Source of the DNA: Bacteroides sp.
GTDB taxonomy: Bacteria > Bacteroidota > Bacteroidia > Bacteroidales > Bacteroidaceae
DNA length: 22,301 nt
Reading direction: 5' to 3'
Assembly: GCA_019417975.1 (NCBI GenBank)
Contig: DYCT01000003.1
Location: forward strand, 1 to 22,301
Part shown: piece by piece, positions 14,053-21,151 of the stretch
Layout: each line of letters opens with the position of its first letter
Position numbering within the stretch: the stretch's first letter is position 1
Notes under the pieces: generated by a model
What the model was told of the DNA's origin: nothing
Seen by the model: the letters and a program-made list of their open reading frames with translations, nothing else
Database searches by the model: none
Made by a program: the position numbers and the translations under genes

Positions 14053-15273
14053 ATGAAACGACTTATTTTGTGGATGGCGCTTTTGTCGACAGCGAGTGGC
14101 ATGTTTGCCCAAAAGAAAAATTTTGAATATAAGATTTATGGTCAGGTACGTGCCGATTTGTTTTACAATACCCGAGCTAATGAGGAAACGGTGGACGGAT
14201 TGTTCTATATGTATCCGAAGGATATACGTTACGATGCCAATCATAACGATTTGAATGCAACCCCCAATGGCAGTCTTTATGTGCTTTATACCCGTCTGGG
14301 ATTGGATGTGAAAGGTCCGATGATAGGCAATGCAAAGACTTCGGCTAAAGTGGAGATGGATTTTCGTGGGGCAGGAAGTAATTTTTCGCTGATTCGTCTT
14401 CGCCAGGCGTATTTGAACTTGTCTTGGGAGAAAGCAAATCTGTTGGTCGGACAGACATGGCATCCGCTCTTTGGCGATGTGTCTCCTCAGATACTGAATT
14501 TGGCTACAGGTGCACCTTTTCAACCTTTCGGACGTGCTCCGATGGTTCGTTTTCAATACCAATGCAATAAAGTACGTTTTACGGCAGCAGCTATCTGGCA
14601 ATCGCAGTTTAAGTCGGCAGGTCCTGCTGGTAAAAGTATCGACTACCTAAAATACGGCTGTGTACCCGAATTCTATGTAGGTGCCGATTATCGGAACAAC
14701 GGTTGGATAGCCGGTGCTGGGGTAGAAGTGCTTTCGCTCAAGCCACGCAAGCAGTCGGAAGTGGAAGAACGTGTTTATAAAGTAAACGAACGGGTAACAT
14801 CTGTGTCGGGTGAGGCACATCTGAAATATGTAGACAAGGATTACATGGTTGCTGCGAAGACTATTTTGGCTTCTAACCTAACACACATGTCGATGTTGGG
14901 AGGATATGGTATTACAGCTATCGATTCTCGTACCGGAGAGATGGAGTATACACCGATGCGTCATTCCAGTACATGGGTGAATGCTGTGTATGGCAATCGG
15001 TGGAAACCGGGAATCTTTATGGGTTATACAAAAAATTTGGGTACCAAAAAGGCTTTGGTTTCCAACATGTGTTATGGTATCGGTACTGATGTGGATCAGC
15101 TGATGACGTGCGGAGCAGAGCTTACCTACAACTTGCCACATTGGAAGTTTGGTGCTGAATATATGTTTAGTAATGTGTGGTATGGCGACTTGAATAGAGA
15201 ATCGGGCAAGATAGACCAAACACATACGGTAAACAACCACCGTGTGGTTGTTTCCGCTCTGTTTATGTTCTAA
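14053..15273 (+). CDS. Outer-membrane beta-barrel porin-like protein
   Basis: A 406-aa predicted outer-membrane barrel. The signal peptide (1-19) ends GMFA before Q20. The rest is rich in alternating amphipathic strands with aromatic girdles, including YKIYGQVRADLFYNT at about 26-40 and a conserved stretch VGQTWHPLFGD, and it ends in VVVSALFMF, with the terminal Phe used in barrel assembly. This resembles DcaP/OprP-like porins and similar uncharacterised Bacteroidales proteins. The substrate is unknown. The longer frame beginning with TTG at 14014 overlaps the promoter box and lacks a signal peptide at its start, so ATG 14053 is preferred. Its TAA overlaps the stop of the convergent SDR gene. 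Confidence 0.8.
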   Translation: MKRLILWMALLSTASGMFAQKKNFEYKIYGQVRADLFYNTRANEETVDGLFYMYPKDIRYDANHNDLNATPNGSLYVLYTRLGLDVKGPMIGNAKTSAKVEMDFRGAGSNFSLIRLRQAYLNLSWEKANLLVGQTWHPLFGDVSPQILNLATGAPFQPFGRAPMVRFQYQCNKVRFTAAAIWQSQFKSAGPAGKSIDYLKYGCVPEFYVGADYRNNGWIAGAGVEVLSLKPRKQSEVEERVYKVNERVTSVSGEAHLKYVDKDYMVAAKTILASNLTHMSMLGGYGITAIDSRTGEMEYTPMRHSSTWVNAVYGNRWKPGIFMGYTKNLGTKKALVSNMCYGIGTDVDQLMTCGAELTYNLPHWKFGAEYMFSNVWYGDLNRESGKIDQTHTVNNHRVVVSALFMF

Positions 15274-16004
15274 TGCTTATCGTTGCGGATAGGCAGGCGT
15301 TCCCAAAGCCAACGAGGTATCAGACGCCAGAAGAAAACGAGGATGTCATACTTCCAATCGATGATGACTACTCGTTTTTGTTTTTCCAAGGCTTTGATGA
15401 TGTGTTCGGCAGCATACTCCGGACGCATCAACATCGGGTATGACTTGTTTTTTAAAAGAGCTGTAGACACAAAGCCCGGTCGGATATCTGTGAAGTGGAT
15501 ACCGCAATTCTCCATCTTCGAGAGTTGTGCCAAAGCATCGATATATGTGTTTTGGAAACGTTTGGTAGCCGAATAGGCCGGAGCAGAACCAAGTCCTTTG
15601 GTTCCGGCTATCGAACTGATGATAGCCAAATGGCCTCCCCCTTGCCTCTTGAAGTAATTGAAAGCTGTATCGACCATGCGGGTGAATCCTACCACGTTGG
15701 TTTGTGCCGTTTGCAATTCAATGTCGGGTTGTAATTGCAGATTCTGACTTCCAATGCCTGAGCTGAGGAAAAATAAATCCATGCCACCCAACTTCTGGAT
15801 GAGTCGCAGCAATGCTTGGTCTGCATCGGGAGCGGTTACATCGAGTTGTTCTATTTCGACCGATTGAGGAGCTTTGGCCTGCAACTCTTTCAATGCTTCG
15901 ATTCGTCTTCCGGCAATGCCTACTCGGCAGCCGGCTGTGATATAATGAAGAGCCACTTCGCGACCCATTCCCGAGGTGGCTCCTACGATGATAATTCGTT
16001 TCAT
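15270..16004 (-). CDS. SDR-family NAD(P)-dependent oxidoreductase
   Basis: A 244-aa short-chain dehydrogenase. The Rossmann glycine motif is GATSGMG (8-14). Basic R33-R34 after the second strand suggests NADPH preference. LDVT (54-57) contacts the adenine ring. The catalytic triad is S131, Y144 and K148 (YSATK). The usual NNAG motif reads SSGIG (81-85) here. The C-terminal 35 residues contain a hydrophobic, Trp-rich helix (ILVFFWRLIPRWLWERL), which may attach the enzyme to the membrane. The substrate cannot be assigned. It has its own strong promoter and ends by overlapping the barrel-gene stop. Confidence 0.9.
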   Translation of the reverse strand: MKRIIIVGATSGMGREVALHYITAGCRVGIAGRRIEALKELQAKAPQSVEIEQLDVTAPDADQALLRLIQKLGGMDLFFLSSGIGSQNLQLQPDIELQTAQTNVVGFTRMVDTAFNYFKRQGGGHLAIISSIAGTKGLGSAPAYSATKRFQNTYIDALAQLSKMENCGIHFTDIRPGFVSTALLKNKSYPMLMRPEYAAEHIIKALEKQKRVVIIDWKYDILVFFWRLIPRWLWERLPIRNDKH

Positions 16005-16028
16005 AATGATTTGAATAGGGTTTGTTCA

Positions 16029-16059
16029 CAAAGATACGTATTCTGCCGATACGGGCAAA
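16029..16059 (-). promoter_or_regulatory. Promoter of the SDR gene
   Basis: On the minus strand TTTG (16056-16059) and TATCTTTG (16029-16036) are separated by exactly 19 bp, the best complete -33/-7 match in the window. The leader to the ATG at 16004 is about 20 bases. Confidence 0.85.
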
Positions 16060-16140
16060 CGTATTGCTTTCTTTTCGTTTGCTACGTAAGACGTCCGAAT
16101 GATTTTGATTTACGTCAATCGTCTTGTGCGCAAGTTCTTC

Positions 16141-16148
16141 TAATTTTG
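16141..16148 (+). promoter_or_regulatory. Bacteroides -7 box for the MATE gene
   Basis: TAATTTTG matches TAnnTTTG exactly, 26 bp before the ATG at 16175. The nearest TTG (16124-16126) gives a short 14-bp spacer. Its position excludes a start upstream at the TTG at 16124. Confidence 0.6.
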
Positions 16149-16174
16149 CATCGTTTTTTACTACTGCTATTCTT

Positions 16175-17533
16175 ATGTCTGTTTCTAAAGAAATGACTTC
16201 CGGGGCAACGATGCCTCTGATATTTAAGTTTGCTATCCCATTGTTGTTGGGCAATCTGCTTCAGCAGACTTATTCGCTGATTGATGCTACTATTGTAGGT
16301 AAGTTTTTAGGTCTTAATGCATTGGCTTCGGTAGGAGCTAGCACTTCGGTTGTTTTCCTGATATTAGGGTTTTGCAACGGATGTTGCTGTGGGTTTGGTA
16401 TTCCGGTAGCTCAGAAGTTTGGCGCACGCGATTATGCCACAATGAGACAGTATGTCTATGTCGGGTTGCAGTTGGCTGCCGTGATGTCGGTAGTGATTGC
16501 AATCGTCACGAGTCTGCTGTGTGGTCCCATATTGCGGATGATGCAGACGCCCTCTAATATCTACGAGGATGCCTATGCCTATTTACTTGTCACGTTTATG
16601 GGAGTGCCGTGTACGTTCTTTTACAATTTGCTAGCCAGTATCATTCGTGCTTTGGGCGACAGTAAGACACCTTTTTGGTTTTTATTGTTTTCTACTATTC
16701 TCAATGTATTGCTCGATTTGCTCTGTATTTTAGTATTGGGTTGGGGAGTTGCAGGAGCTGCTATTGCAACACTTATGGCTCAAGGTGTGTCGGCAATCTT
16801 ATGTTATTGGTATATGTATCAACGCTTTGAAATACTGAAAGGGACGGCAACAGAACGTCAATTTCAAGGCAGGTTGGCTCGTACCCTATTGGGAATCGGG
16901 GTGCCGATGGGGTTGCAATTTTCCATTACAGCGATTGGCAGTATCATGCTTCAGAGTGCGAATAATGCTTTGGGTACGGCCTGTGTAGCTGCTTTTACGG
17001 CAGCCATGCGTATCAAGATGTTCTTTTTGTGTCCGTTGGAAAGTTTGGGAATTGCCATGGCTACTTTCAGTGGACAGAATTTTGGAGCAGGAAAGCCGGA
17101 ACGTGTTTTGCTCGGTATTAAGTCGAGCTTCTGCATGATGTTGATTTATACTGTGGTTTGTTGGTTCGTGCTGTGGTATGGTTCGACTACACTGGCTTTA
17201 CTCTTTGTTGATGCTTCGGAAGTAGAGGTGCTGAACGATACTCGTTTGTTCCTGCGTGTTGCTTGTACTTTCTTCCCGATTTTGGGCTTGCTTTGTATCC
17301 TTCGCTATACTATTCAGGGAGTGGGATATACCAATCTGGCTATGCTTTCGGGAGTATCGGAAATGATAGCCAGAGCTTTGGTCAGTTTGTATGCAGTGCC
17401 GGCATGGGGATTTGTGGCCGTTTGTTTTGGAGATACCACAGCTTGGTTTGCTGCAGATGCTTTTTTGATACCTGCCTTTATTTATGTGTATGGGCGATTG
17501 AAAAAGCTGAAACCTGTTGTCGTTGCATCTTGA
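16175..17533 (+). CDS. MATE-family multidrug/Na+ efflux transporter
   Basis: A 452-aa inner-membrane exporter with about twelve hydrophobic helices in two halves. Family hallmarks near the N-terminus are IPLLLGNLLQQTYSLIDA and VGKFLGLNALASVGAS. The second half repeats the pattern with GVPMGLQFSITAIG and ATFSGQNFGAGKPERV. MATE proteins use Na+ or H+ gradients to expel cationic drugs and other toxins; the substrate here is unknown. The reading frame extends upstream to a TTG at 16124, but that would place the -7 box inside the gene and add a non-conserved leader, so ATG 16175 is chosen. The stop abuts that of the convergent RluA-family gene with no base between. Confidence 0.92.
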   Translation: MSVSKEMTSGATMPLIFKFAIPLLLGNLLQQTYSLIDATIVGKFLGLNALASVGASTSVVFLILGFCNGCCCGFGIPVAQKFGARDYATMRQYVYVGLQLAAVMSVVIAIVTSLLCGPILRMMQTPSNIYEDAYAYLLVTFMGVPCTFFYNLLASIIRALGDSKTPFWFLLFSTILNVLLDLLCILVLGWGVAGAAIATLMAQGVSAILCYWYMYQRFEILKGTATERQFQGRLARTLLGIGVPMGLQFSITAIGSIMLQSANNALGTACVAAFTAAMRIKMFFLCPLESLGIAMATFSGQNFGAGKPERVLLGIKSSFCMMLIYTVVCWFVLWYGSTTLALLFVDASEVEVLNDTRLFLRVACTFFPILGLLCILRYTIQGVGYTNLAMLSGVSEMIARALVSLYAVPAWGFVAVCFGDTTAWFAADAFLIPAFIYVYGRLKKLKPVVVAS

Positions 17534-19189
17534 TTACTCCCAATCGGCCTCTTCGGTTACGGTGATTTCTTGACCGGTAATGGGGTGACGGAATGACAAA
17601 CAGGAGGCATGAAGATAGAGACGGTCGGCCTTTTGTCCATAAAGAACATCGCCTACAATCGGGCTGTTTAACCCCTGTGGGTGTGCTGCATGTACACGCA
17701 ATTGGTGAGTACGTCCGCTGATGGGAAAGAACGAAATGCAGGTGTGCCCTTTCTGCTGCCCGATTACTTGATAGTGGGTGAGTGCAGGCTTGCCGTAGAC
17801 AGGATGTACCATTTGACGTGGACGGTCGGTCGGGTCAAGACAAAGGGGTAAGTCGATACTGCCTTGAGAGGGTATCGGAGTATTTTCAAGCAGAGCTGTA
17901 TATCGTTTTTTCACCAGTCGGTTGTGAAATTGTTGTTGTAACTGTTCGTGCACTTCCTTGGTTTTGGCCACCAAGAGCAAGCCCGAAGTATCCATGTCCA
18001 ACCGGTGAACCAGCAACGGACCAGTGGCTTTCGGATATCGTTTTTGCAGTTTGCTCAGCATGGAGTCTTTGTCCGATTTGCCAGGAACGGAAAGCATGCC
18101 TGCTGGTTTGCTGACCACTACTATCCAATCGTCTTCGTATACGATTTTCAGTGGTACATTGCGAAATGCATCTTCTTCTAAGGGATTGGAATCTGTCTCC
18201 AATCCTTGCAACATGAAGTGTAAGATGGGCTCACACTTGCTTTTGCATGCAGGATAATAATGCCCATGATGTCTGATTTCGTGCTTTGGCGATTGTCCCC
18301 ACCAAAATTCGGCCATGCAGATGGGAGTAAGGTGATGGATATAGGCGTACTGTAACAACTTGGGAGCGGCACATTCTCCAGAGCCTGCTGGTGGAATCCT
18401 TTGGCCTTCAGCTTGAAAAATCTCAAAGAGGTTTTTACATTCTCCTTGTGCATTGTACATTTTAAACTGCCGGAACAGCCATTCCTGAAGTGCGGCTGAA
18501 CGAGTTTTTCGTTCGTTCTTGAGCTGATTGATAAGGCTTTCTTGTGCGTTGATTTGATTTTGCAAGGATAGAGCCTCTTGCTGTAGACGCTGTTTTAGAC
18601 GCTTCAATTCTGCTTTTTGGAATTGGCTTTCTTGGATTAACTCTGCCTCCTCTTGTGAAGTAAGTATGCCCTGACGACGCAATTCCCGTTTTTTCTTTTC
18701 GTTTTGCATCTGTTCCTTATATATATATAAGGTATGTTCGGCCTTGGACTTTTGAATTTTCAGCGCTTCATGAGCTACTCGGTATGCTTCAGAGTTTTCC
18801 AACTCATCAATGTGTCTGTTGATAGCCGATATGTTTGCTTCCTCTGCTTTAAAGTAGGCATCCGGTTGTAGCAGGTCGAAGACGGGTGGAACAAAATAGG
18901 GCCAATCATTTTGTTCTGCCAATAATCCGGAGAAAGCAGCCAGATACCCCAATTGGTTTTGGCTGTCTTTTACAACTAAGACACCAAACATTTTTCCTTT
19001 TTTCAATTCGGCTTTCCATTGAACTTGTGTGGAAAGATAAGCTTGCACTTCGGTAGATGCTTGGATGCAAAGTGGATGTGGCGTGTAGTGGAAAGGGCAG
19101 GTGAACCGTTGAGGCAGACGGATGCTTGATACATTATCGGCAAATCGGTGCAGACGAATTGAAGGATATTCTGTATGGGAAACTGACAT
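17534..19189 (-). CDS. Long RluA-family pseudouridine synthase
   Basis: A 551-aa enzyme expected to isomerise uridine to pseudouridine in rRNA or tRNA. The catalytic domain lies at about 345-551. It has HRLDMDTSGLLLVAKT with catalytic D398, the earlier KPAGMLSVPG (361-370), and SGRTHQLRVHAAHP near the end. The N-terminal 340 residues are extra compared with RluA (about 220 aa) or RluD (about 325 aa). They comprise a Cys/His-containing start (C31, H34, C41), a long charged coiled coil (about 120-235), and a compact region with GECAAPKLLQYAY and YPACKSKCEPIL (311-322). This long architecture recurs in Bacteroidetes and some gamma-proteobacteria, but the RNA target is not established to my knowledge. 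A 59-aa gene lies 12 bp upstream and is probably co-transcribed. Confidence 0.9.
   Translation of the reverse strand: MSVSHTEYPSIRLHRFADNVSSIRLPQRFTCPFHYTPHPLCIQASTEVQAYLSTQVQWKAELKKGKMFGVLVVKDSQNQLGYLAAFSGLLAEQNDWPYFVPPVFDLLQPDAYFKAEEANISAINRHIDELENSEAYRVAHEALKIQKSKAEHTLYIYKEQMQNEKKKRELRRQGILTSQEEAELIQESQFQKAELKRLKQRLQQEALSLQNQINAQESLINQLKNERKTRSAALQEWLFRQFKMYNAQGECKNLFEIFQAEGQRIPPAGSGECAAPKLLQYAYIHHLTPICMAEFWWGQSPKHEIRHHGHYYPACKSKCEPILHFMLQGLETDSNPLEEDAFRNVPLKIVYEDDWIVVVSKPAGMLSVPGKSDKDSMLSKLQKRYPKATGPLLVHRLDMDTSGLLLVAKTKEVHEQLQQQFHNRLVKKRYTALLENTPIPSQGSIDLPLCLDPTDRPRQMVHPVYGKPALTHYQVIGQQKGHTCISFFPISGRTHQLRVHAAHPQGLNSPIVGDVLYGQKADRLYLHASCLSFRHPITGQEITVTEEADWE
18715..18732. repeat. 18-bp perfect (TA)n palindrome inside the pseudouridine synthase gene
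   Basis: CCTTATATATATATAAGG is fully self-complementary and lies within the coiled-coil coding region (around residues Y155-K158). It can form a cruciform or mRNA hairpin, and the TA repeat could slip and shift the frame. Confidence 0.7.
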
Positions 19190-19201
19190 GAAAGTGCCTT
19201 T

Positions 19202-19381
19202 TTAGCGGTCGGAAAGCGGTTGGTTACCTACAACAGGTTCGGATTTATCTTCGTTGGGGAGAGTTTCGGATGGAACTGTGGTTTTCACAGGTCTTTTTAC
19301 CGAATGCTTCTTGGCTTTTTCCCACGCAGCTTTTCGGGCTAAATATTTTTCGTATTGATTCTCTAAATAATTGTCTGCCAT
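19202..19381 (-). CDS. Small charged 59-aa protein upstream of the RluA-family gene
   Basis: A short open frame starting with ATG at 19381 and ending TAA at 19202-19204. It begins MADNYLENQYEKYLARKAAW and continues with a lysine-rich stretch and an acidic/Pro tail ending LSDR. It has no signal peptide or membrane segment. The N-terminal half is predicted helical and resembles short conserved Bacteroidales proteins with a YLE.QYE.Y.ARKAAWEK pattern, sometimes mislabelled dehydrogenase in databases (from memory, not checked). The spacing of 12 bp to the downstream gene and a TAnnTTTG box 31-38 bp upstream support a real gene at the head of the unit. Function unknown. Confidence 0.75.
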   Translation of the reverse strand: MADNYLENQYEKYLARKAAWEKAKKHSVKRPVKTTVPSETLPNEDKSEPVVGNQPLSDR

Positions 19382-19411
19382 ACTGGGTTTCTTTTATCTT
19401 ATTCTGTCATA

Positions 19412-19419
19412 CAAAGGTA
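19412..19419 (-). promoter_or_regulatory. Bacteroides -7 box for the 59-aa gene and RluA-family unit
   Basis: On the minus strand this reads TACCTTTG, an exact TAnnTTTG match, giving a leader of about 25 bases. No -33 TTTG is seen. A 7-bp inverted repeat ACATAAT (19419-19425) / ATTATGT (19434-19440) begins at its upstream edge. Confidence 0.6.
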
Positions 19420-19476
19420 CATAATATTTTTGAATTATGTGTTACTCTTTATTTATCTGTTAATAAATAGTAATTT

Positions 19477-19500
19477 ATAGTACTATGTAATACAAGGTAT
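19477..19500. promoter_or_regulatory. Candidate PadR operator: two adjacent palindromes
   Basis: ATAGTACTAT (19477-19486) is a perfect 10-bp palindrome. ATAC-AAG-GTAT (19490-19500) follows 3 bp later. Both lie 13-36 bp upstream of the padR -7 box, over the expected -33 zone where no TTTG is present. PadR proteins commonly repress their own operon by binding such sites, so autoregulation is a fair inference, though the classic ATGT-N8-ACAT form is not seen. Confidence 0.4.
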
Positions 19501-19512
19501 CATGGCAATGCA

Positions 19513-19520
19513 TATATTTG
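19513..19520 (+). promoter_or_regulatory. Bacteroides -7 box for the padR-pspC unit
   Basis: TATATTTG matches TAnnTTTG exactly, 20 bp before the ATG at 19541, so the leader would be only about 12-14 bases. Confidence 0.65.
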
Positions 19521-19540
19521 CATCACAAAAGGAATAGAAG

Positions 19541-19873
19541 ATGAATGCAGACAATGTAAAATCACAAATGAGAAAGGGAATGCTTGAATATTGCATTCTG
19601 CTTTTGTTGCATCGGGAGCCTGCCTATTCTTCGGATATAATCCAACGTCTGAAAGAGGCGAGGTTGATAGTGGTGGAAGGAACACTTTATCCGCTGCTTA
19701 CCCGGTTGAAAAAAGATGAGTTGTTAAGTTATGAATGGGTAGAATCTACTCAAGGACCACCTCGGAAGTATTATCAGCTGACAGAGAAAGGAGAGCTGTT
19801 TTTAGCTGAGCTTGAGAATGCGTGGAATGAATTGTGTGATACGATTAATCATATAGTTAGTAACGATAGATAA
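19541..19873 (+). CDS. PadR-family transcriptional regulator
   Basis: A 110-aa cytoplasmic DNA-binding protein. It is almost entirely the PadR winged helix, with QMRKGMLEYCILLLLHREP (helix 1), YSSDIIQRLKEARL (helices 2-3) and VVEGTLYPLLTRLKKDELL (recognition helix). The wing reads ESTQGPPRKYYQLTEKGE. A short dimerisation helix completes it (about 86-108). PadR proteins are usually repressors relieved by small ligands or stress. The downstream PspC gene starts 12 bp after the stop, a pairing frequent in Bacteroidales, so PadR probably controls this envelope-stress-type operon and itself. Confidence 0.93.
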   Translation: MNADNVKSQMRKGMLEYCILLLLHREPAYSSDIIQRLKEARLIVVEGTLYPLLTRLKKDELLSYEWVESTQGPPRKYYQLTEKGELFLAELENAWNELCDTINHIVSNDR

Positions 19874-19885
19874 TATAAAAAGGGT

Positions 19886-20959
19886 ATGAAGAAAACATTG
19901 ACAATGAACTTAGGGGGAACAGTCTATCATATTGATGAAGATGCATATAGTTTGCTGGATAAATATTTGGCAAATCTACGTGTCTGTTTCCAGAAAGAGC
20001 AAGGTGTGGATGAAATCATGAAAGATTTTGAACTGCGTATTTCAGAGCACTTCTCGGAAAAAAATCAGGAAGGTTATCAGGTGATTACCATTACAGATGT
20101 GGAGAATGTCATTGCGCAGATGGGTAAGCCTGAAGATTTAAGGGTTGATTCGGAAGATGCTGTCAAGGAAGAACCCATTAAGGAAGAGAAACCTATACAG
20201 AAGAAGCTGTTTCGTAATCCGGATGACAAAATGTTGGGAGGTGTAGCTTCGGGAATAGCTGCTTACCTTGGAGTGGATGCTACCGTGGTGCGATTAATTC
20301 TGTTGGTATTGCTTTTTCTACCCTGGGGAAACTTTCCAGTTGTATTTATTTACATCGTATTGTGGATTGTCATGCCTATGGCACGCACTACGGCAGACAA
20401 ATTGGCCATGCGAGGTGAACGTGTGACGGTAGAGAACATTGGACGTACAGTAACTGAAGGGTTTGAACATATCTCGAACCGTGTAAACGAGACAGTTCAG
20501 AGCGAGAAATCTCGTAGCTTGTTAAAACGGATTGGAGATGTATTGGTCGGGATAATAGGCATTATGATAAAAATGGCTTTAGTGGTTTTTGTCATTGTGT
20601 TTTCACCGATATTGTTTCTCCTTCTAATTGTGCTTTTGGCTTTTATTATTGCTATGATAGGAATGTTTTTTGGAGGAGGAGCTTATCTATGTCGTTTGAT
20701 TCCGGATGCTTGGATGACAATGACCGATGCTCCCATGGCCTTGGCAATTCCATCCATTGTATGCTTGATATTGCTGATTGCTATTCCGTTGTTTGGAGTG
20801 GTACAGGCAGTGTTGTCGTATTTCTTCTCTTCTTGGAAACCGTTGTCGGTTACTCTTAAATGGACACTGTTGGGATTGTGGTTTGTGGCATTTGTTGTAT
20901 TGGCTATCCTATTTGTGCAAAATCACTGGCTACTTCCCTCTTTAGGAATGATTGTGTGA
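19886..20959 (+). CDS. PspC-domain membrane protein
   Basis: A 357-aa inner-membrane protein. Residues 1-88 are a soluble domain containing MNLGGTVYHIDEDAYSLLDKYL and ending MGKPEDL, found at the front of Bacteroidetes PspC proteins. A charged Glu/Lys linker (89-107) follows. The PspC domain covers about 108-166 (LFRNPDDKMLGGVASGIAAY, then two hydrophobic segments). Further membrane segments lie at about 217-238, 240-268, 285-315 and 325-345. In enterobacteria PspC senses membrane stress and frees the activator PspF. Here no PspA, PspB or PspF gene is nearby and the regulator is PadR-type, so the mechanism must differ. The unit ends at a terminator at 21017-21059. Confidence 0.9.
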   Translation: MKKTLTMNLGGTVYHIDEDAYSLLDKYLANLRVCFQKEQGVDEIMKDFELRISEHFSEKNQEGYQVITITDVENVIAQMGKPEDLRVDSEDAVKEEPIKEEKPIQKKLFRNPDDKMLGGVASGIAAYLGVDATVVRLILLVLLFLPWGNFPVVFIYIVLWIVMPMARTTADKLAMRGERVTVENIGRTVTEGFEHISNRVNETVQSEKSRSLLKRIGDVLVGIIGIMIKMALVVFVIVFSPILFLLLIVLLAFIIAMIGMFFGGGAYLCRLIPDAWMTMTDAPMALAIPSIVCLILLIAIPLFGVVQAVLSYFFSSWKPLSVTLKWTLLGLWFVAFVVLAILFVQNHWLLPSLGMIV

Positions 20960-21016
20960 CTAACTAAATAATCGGTGTGATACCGAATCCTTTTGATTAT
21001 TATTGATTTTTTGTGT

Positions 21017-21059
21017 AAGCATCTCGGACCGTTTGGCTTCGAGGTGCTTTGTTTTTTTT
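21017..21059 (+). terminator. Rho-independent terminator after the pspC gene
   Basis: AAGCATCTCG (21017-21026) pairs with CGAGGTGCTT (21040-21049) with one G.U pair and a 13-base loop, followed by a T-rich tract through 21059. Confidence 0.88.
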
Positions 21060-21105
21060 GAGAAACTCTATTGATAATATCATATTATGTATAGAAAAAT
21101 AATAG

Positions 21106-21113
21106 TATTTTTG
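21106..21113 (+). promoter_or_regulatory. Bacteroides -7 box for purT
   Basis: TATTTTTG matches TAnnTTTG exactly, 38 bp before the ATG at 21152. No clear -33 TTTG is found at the usual spacing in this very AT-rich stretch. Confidence 0.6.
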
Positions 21114-21151
21114 CGCCAATTTTTTTAGAAGTTATTTAAAATACAGATGCA

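Noticed and set aside
16081..16126. Several ACGT and an AAGACG/CGTCTT inverted pair between the SDR and MATE genes
   Set aside because: The arms are only 6 bp and the pattern is too weak to separate from chance.
16124..16174. Upstream extension of the MATE frame from a TTG at 16124
   Set aside because: It overlaps the -7 box at 16141-16148 and adds residues not typical of the family.
19270..19470. A 66-codon plus-strand frame opposite the 59-aa gene
   Set aside because: It runs through the minus-strand promoter region, has no family likeness and no promoter box of its own.
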